Below, piece after piece: positions 4,748-7,352 of a stretch of DNA of 7,352 bases. The position numbers and the translations under genes were made by a program. Positions within the stretch are counted from its first letter, which is position 1. Every line of letters begins with the position of its first letter. The stretch is from an uncultured Xanthobacteraceae bacterium (lineage in GTDB: Bacteria; Pseudomonadota; Alphaproteobacteria; Rhizobiales; Xanthobacteraceae), in the NCBI GenBank assembly GCA_955652925.1, contig CATPCO010000546.1:1-7352 (forward strand). The letters are read 5' to 3'. The notes beneath the pieces are model-generated. The model was not told the DNA's origin, searched no databases, and was given only the letters and a program-made list of their open reading frames with translations.

Positions 4748-7120
4748 ATGAACGTCGTTCCGCAATCCCCTTTTGTTGGGCAATCGCTTCCGCGCCGCGA
4801 GGACCGCCGGTTGTTGACCGGCCGCGGACAGTTCATCGCGGACCTCGAGCTGCCGCACACGGCGCACGCGGTCTTCATCAGAAGCCCCGTTTCCCATGCA
4901 CGGATCGTATCGGTCGATCTCTCCCGCGCCGCTGCTTCGCCGGGCGTGATCTGTGCGCTCAGCGGCATCGAGCTTGCCCGCCTGTTGCCGCCAGTTCCCG
5001 ACACGCAGCTGTCGCTCCCGAGCAAATGGGCAAAGCAGGTGGAGCACAAGTTCATCAATCCGCAGCAGCCGCTGTTGGCGAACGACAAGGTCCGCCATGT
5101 GGGCGAGGCATTTGCCGTCATCGTGGCGGAGAGCCGGTATCTCGCTGAAGACGCGGCCCAGCTGGTGAGCTTCGATCTCGATCCTTTGCCAGCGGTTGTC
5201 GATCCAGAAGCTGCATTGCGCGCGGGCGCGCCCATCATCCACGACAAGTTCGGATCGAACCTGATCGGCGGCTTCACCATCGCGAAGGGCGGTGTTGACG
5301 ATGCGCGCGCTCGCGCGCCGCACAAGCTGCGCCGCCGGTTCTATCACCACCGCTACGCCGCCATGCCCATGGAGTGCCGCGGCGTCGTCGGGATGCATGA
5401 TGCGCGCACCGACGCCGTTACCATCTGGTCGTCCACCCAGGTCGTGCATTGGGTGCGGCGCGAGGCGGCAGCGGTGCTCGGCCTCCCGGAAGCGCGCGTG
5501 CGCTGCGTCGCCCTCGATGTCGGCGGGGGGTTCGGGGTCAAGGGTCACGTCTACCCGGAGGATCTATTGATTCCTTTTCTCGCGCGCCGGCTGGGGCGCC
5601 CGGTGCAGTGGCTCGAAGACCGGCGCGAGCATCTCATATGCTCGTGTCATTCCCGCGATCAGATCCACGACGTCGAAGTCGCCTTCGATGATGAAGGGCG
5701 CATCCTCGCGTTGCGCGACGACTTCATTGTGGATTGCGGCGCATGGAATCCCATCGGGGTCGGTGTCGTCTACAACACCGCCGTCCATATTCCCGGCCCC
5801 TATAAGATCGACAATCTCGCAATAAGTGCGCGGGTGGCAGCAACCAACAAGGTCGCCAATGCGCCCTATCGCGGCGCCGGCCGGCCGGAAGCCGCGCTCG
5901 CCATGGAACGGATGATGGATCTTGTTGCGGTCGAGCTTGGTCTCGAGCCCGCCGACGTGCGGCTCAAGAACATGATCGGCCCCGAGGAGATGCCGTACAA
6001 GGCGGGCATTCCCTATCGCGACGGCGAGCCCATCATCTACGACAGCGGCGATTATCCCGCTGCTTTGCGCAGTGCGATCGCGGCGATCGGCGGCTTGCCT
6101 GGCTTCCGCGCGCGCCAGCGCGCTGCGCGGGAGGAGGGCCGCTATCTCGGCTTGGGCATTGGGTGTTATGTCGAAGGCACCGGCGTCGGCCCGTTCGAAA
6201 GCGCGCTCGTGCGCATCGATCCCTCGGGCAAGCTTTATGTGTCCTCGGGCGCCTGCCCGCAGGGCCAGGGCATGGAGACCATATTCTCGCAGGTGATGGC
6301 CGACACCTGGGCCGTCAATCCGCAAGACGTCGTCACCACCTTTGCCGATACATCGGCGGTTGCCATCGGTTTCGGCACCATAGCAAGCCGCAGCACCGTC
6401 ACTTTATCGGCGGCCATTCATGGCGCGAGCGAACGCTTGCGCGAAAAGGTCTTCGCTATCGGCGCCAACCTGTTGGAGTGCTCGGCCAGCGATCTTGAAT
6501 TGCGTAGCGGTGGGGTCGGCATTGTTGGCGTGCCGGGAGCCGAACTCCCGCTCGCGAAGATCGCGCAGGCCGCGCGGCCCGGCTGGGATCACGGCCGCCC
6601 GCACGGGATCGATGCCGGACTGGAGGAGACTTATTATTACGAGCCGCCGACGGTCACCTGGACCTACGCCGTCCATCTTGCATTGGTGGATGTCGATATC
6701 GAGACTGGGCGCGCGAATATCGAGAAATATGTGGTCGCGCATGATTGCGGCGTGGTGGTCAATCCCATGCTGGTGGAAGGGCAGATCGTGGGCGGCGCCG
6801 CGCAAGGGATCGGCGGAGCACTGTTTGAGGAATTCACCTACGACGCGCAGGGACAACTGCTCGCCGGCTCGCTCGCCGATTACATCCTGCCCACCGCGTG
6901 CGAGATCCCGAGCATGGAGCTCATTCACCGGCATTCGCCCTCGCCGCTCAATCCGTTGGGCGTCAAGGGTGTCGGCGAAGGTGGCGCGATTGCACCCCCG
7001 GTCGCTCTCGCAAACGCCATCTGCGATGCGCTTGCCCCATTCAAGATCGAGCTCAACCGGCTGCCGCTCAAGCCCGAGCAAATCCGAGTCGCGCTCGTAA
7101 GGCGGATTAGCGAAGCGTAA
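4748..7120 (+). CDS. Molybdopterin-binding (large) subunit of a second xanthine dehydrogenase / CoxL-family enzyme
   Basis: From the chosen ATG the protein has 790 residues and is full length. It starts with the family-typical GQSLPRREDRRLLTGRGQFI (11-30), followed by the hammerhead domain (about 25-150, including HVGEAFAVIVAE). Cofactor and active-site motifs are MECRG (208-212), STQ with Q231, GGGFGVK (259-265), the loop PYRGAGRPE (373-381), GQGMET (506-511), ASRST (546-550) and GVKGVGEGG with E744 as the expected catalytic base. The PYRGAGR loop makes it form II, so probably a hydroxylase or aldehyde oxidase of unknown substrate rather than CO dehydrogenase. It differs widely from the minus-strand homologue, so the two are not a recent duplication. 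It probably shares a transcript with the solute-binding gene. FAD and 2Fe-2S subunit genes are absent here. The last residues, RISEA, and the stop codon lie inside a palindromic repeat. Confidence 0.95.
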   Translation: MNVVPQSPFVGQSLPRREDRRLLTGRGQFIADLELPHTAHAVFIRSPVSHARIVSVDLSRAAASPGVICALSGIELARLLPPVPDTQLSLPSKWAKQVEHKFINPQQPLLANDKVRHVGEAFAVIVAESRYLAEDAAQLVSFDLDPLPAVVDPEAALRAGAPIIHDKFGSNLIGGFTIAKGGVDDARARAPHKLRRRFYHHRYAAMPMECRGVVGMHDARTDAVTIWSSTQVVHWVRREAAAVLGLPEARVRCVALDVGGGFGVKGHVYPEDLLIPFLARRLGRPVQWLEDRREHLICSCHSRDQIHDVEVAFDDEGRILALRDDFIVDCGAWNPIGVGVVYNTAVHIPGPYKIDNLAISARVAATNKVANAPYRGAGRPEAALAMERMMDLVAVELGLEPADVRLKNMIGPEEMPYKAGIPYRDGEPIIYDSGDYPAALRSAIAAIGGLPGFRARQRAAREEGRYLGLGIGCYVEGTGVGPFESALVRIDPSGKLYVSSGACPQGQGMETIFSQVMADTWAVNPQDVVTTFADTSAVAIGFGTIASRSTVTLSAAIHGASERLREKVFAIGANLLECSASDLELRSGGVGIVGVPGAELPLAKIAQAARPGWDHGRPHGIDAGLEETYYYEPPTVTWTYAVHLALVDVDIETGRANIEKYVVAHDCGVVVNPMLVEGQIVGGAAQGIGGALFEEFTYDAQGQLLAGSLADYILPTACEIPSMELIHRHSPSPLNPLGVKGVGEGGAIAPPVALANAICDALAPFKIELNRLPLKPEQIRVALVRRISEA

Positions 7121-7126
7121 TCCGCC
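7101..7126. repeat. REP-like palindrome covering the end and stop codon of the second oxidase gene
   Basis: Perfect 9-base arms GGCGGATTA (7101-7109) and TAATCCGCC (7118-7126) enclose an 8-base centre, GCGAAGCG. The TAA stop is the first three bases of the right arm. No T-tract follows, so it does not look like an intrinsic terminator. From recall, palindromes of this sequence are frequent between genes in Bradyrhizobium-like genomes. Confidence 0.8.
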
Positions 7127-7135
7127 TTCTCAGAT

Positions 7136-7163
7136 GGCGGGTTACGGCTGCGCCTAACCCGCC
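7136..7163. repeat. Second REP-like palindrome between the oxidase and TIR-domain genes
   Basis: Perfect 9-base arms GGCGGGTTA (7136-7144) and TAACCCGCC (7155-7163) surround a 10-base centre in which GGC/GCC could pair further. The arms differ at one base from those of the palindrome nine bases to the left, so the two form a tandem pair of one family. The unit runs straight into CTACAAG (7164-7170), the same terminal word as the element ending at 4738. There is no T-run after the hairpin. Confidence 0.8.
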
Positions 7164-7166
7164 CTA

Positions 7167-7172
7167 CAAGGG
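7167..7172 (+). promoter_or_regulatory. Ribosome binding site of the TIR-domain gene, at the repeat end
   Basis: CAAGGG lies six bases before the ATG at 7179 and supports that start. As at 4736-4741, the AAG comes from a CTACAAG repeat terminus and the following G residues complete the purine-rich site. Confidence 0.6.
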
Positions 7173-7178
7173 TCGTCA

Positions 7179-7352
7179 ATGTCGCGCGTATTTCTCAGCC
7201 ATTCGAGCGCGAACAACGCGGAGGCCGTTGCGATCCGCGACTGGCTCGCGGCCGAAGGCTGGAACGATGTTTTTCTCGACCTCGATCCCGAGCGCGGCAT
7301 CCGAGCGGGTGAACGCTGGGAACGCACGCTCAACGAGGCCGCCTCGCGCTGC
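7179..7352 (+). CDS. TIR-domain protein, N-terminal 58 residues (3' end outside window)
   Basis: An open frame starts at ATG 7179, six bases after CAAGGG, and stays open to the right edge for 58 codons with strong third-position G/C bias. It reads MSRVFLSHSSANNAEA..., then WLAAEGWNDVFLDLDPERG, IRAGERWERTLNEAASRC. This matches the start of a bacterial TIR domain: strand A with the FLSHSS box, helix A, strand B with FLDLD, the GxxAGxxW loop, then the next helix leading to the expected strand C. The catalytic Glu of NAD-cleaving TIR domains would lie further on, so activity cannot be judged. From recall, very similar N-termini in Bradyrhizobium-type genomes belong to long proteins with a STAND NTPase module and often WD40 repeats, which would suit a signalling or anti-phage role. 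The downstream domains are not seen. The gene follows the oxidase stop by 58 bases, across two palindromes. Confidence 0.85.
   Translation, partial: MSRVFLSHSSANNAEAVAIRDWLAAEGWNDVFLDLDPERGIRAGERWERTLNEAASRC

Noticed and set aside
4227..4751. Frames on both strands across the palindromic element (80 codons on plus, 173 on minus)
   Set aside because: They read through the inverted repeat, giving GAGFKLAP, GGFQTRP and similar repeat-derived peptides, and overlap the real genes antisense or out of frame.
4745..7081. Long minus-strand frames opposite the second oxidase gene (267, 253 and 225 codons)
   Set aside because: Same shadow effect: no recognisable motifs, and together they merely tile the antisense strand of a well-supported gene.
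1..7352. CRISPR array, tRNA, rRNA or transposase gene
   Set aside because: No regularly spaced identical repeats, no cloverleaf or rRNA-like sequence, and no transposase motifs were seen on either strand.

Overview
The window looks like part of a GC-rich alphaproteobacterial chromosome, most likely Hyphomicrobiales near Bradyrhizobium, Rhodopseudomonas or a related genus. This is an inference. It rests on strong G/C preference at third codon positions, a Tct/Bug-type solute-binding protein, CoxL-like oxidase subunits, and intergenic palindromes of the GGGCGGGTTT/AAACCCGCCC and GGCGGATTA/TAATCCGCC kind that I recall as common in that group. No 16S or other marker is present to confirm it.

Layout, left to right. 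(1) Positions 1-62 probably hold the last 19 codons of a plus-strand gene that I cannot identify. Positions 63-348 contain no convincing gene, but end in a strong hairpin plus T-tract oriented to stop plus-strand transcription. (2) On the minus strand, reading right to left, a DUF985-type cupin gene (3408-2860) is followed by a 773-residue molybdopterin-binding subunit of the xanthine dehydrogenase/aldehyde oxidase/CoxL family (2670-349). The latter has its own good ribosome binding site and a perfect TATAAT box upstream. (3) A divergent spacer (3409-3567) carries repeated ATGCATG / CATAATGC words that could be operator sites. (4) On the plus strand come a Bug/TctC-family periplasmic solute-binding protein with a Tat-like signal (3568-4551), then a 185-base nested inverted-repeat element (4554-4738), then a second CoxL-family subunit of 790 residues (4748-7120). 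(5) Two REP-like palindromes (7101-7126, 7136-7163) cover the end of that gene. Immediately after them a new plus-strand gene starts at 7179 and runs off the window. Its 58 visible residues are the beginning of a TIR domain.

How the genes may work together. Both large oxidase subunits have the AYRGAGR/PYRGAGR active-site loop, not the AYRCSFR loop of true (form I) CO dehydrogenase, so they probably hydroxylate or oxidise an aldehyde, N-heterocycle or aromatic compound. The neighbouring Bug protein could capture a carboxylate substrate for uptake. The FAD and 2Fe-2S partner subunits that such enzymes normally need are not in the window. The TIR gene is probably unrelated to this metabolism and may belong to a signalling or defence protein whose remainder lies beyond the right edge.

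The least ordinary feature is how the intergenic palindromes meet the genes. The outer CTACAAG end of a palindromic element lies just before two successive start codons and contributes to both ribosome binding sites, and another palindrome encodes the last residues and stop codon of the second oxidase subunit. I saw no complete new system within the window.
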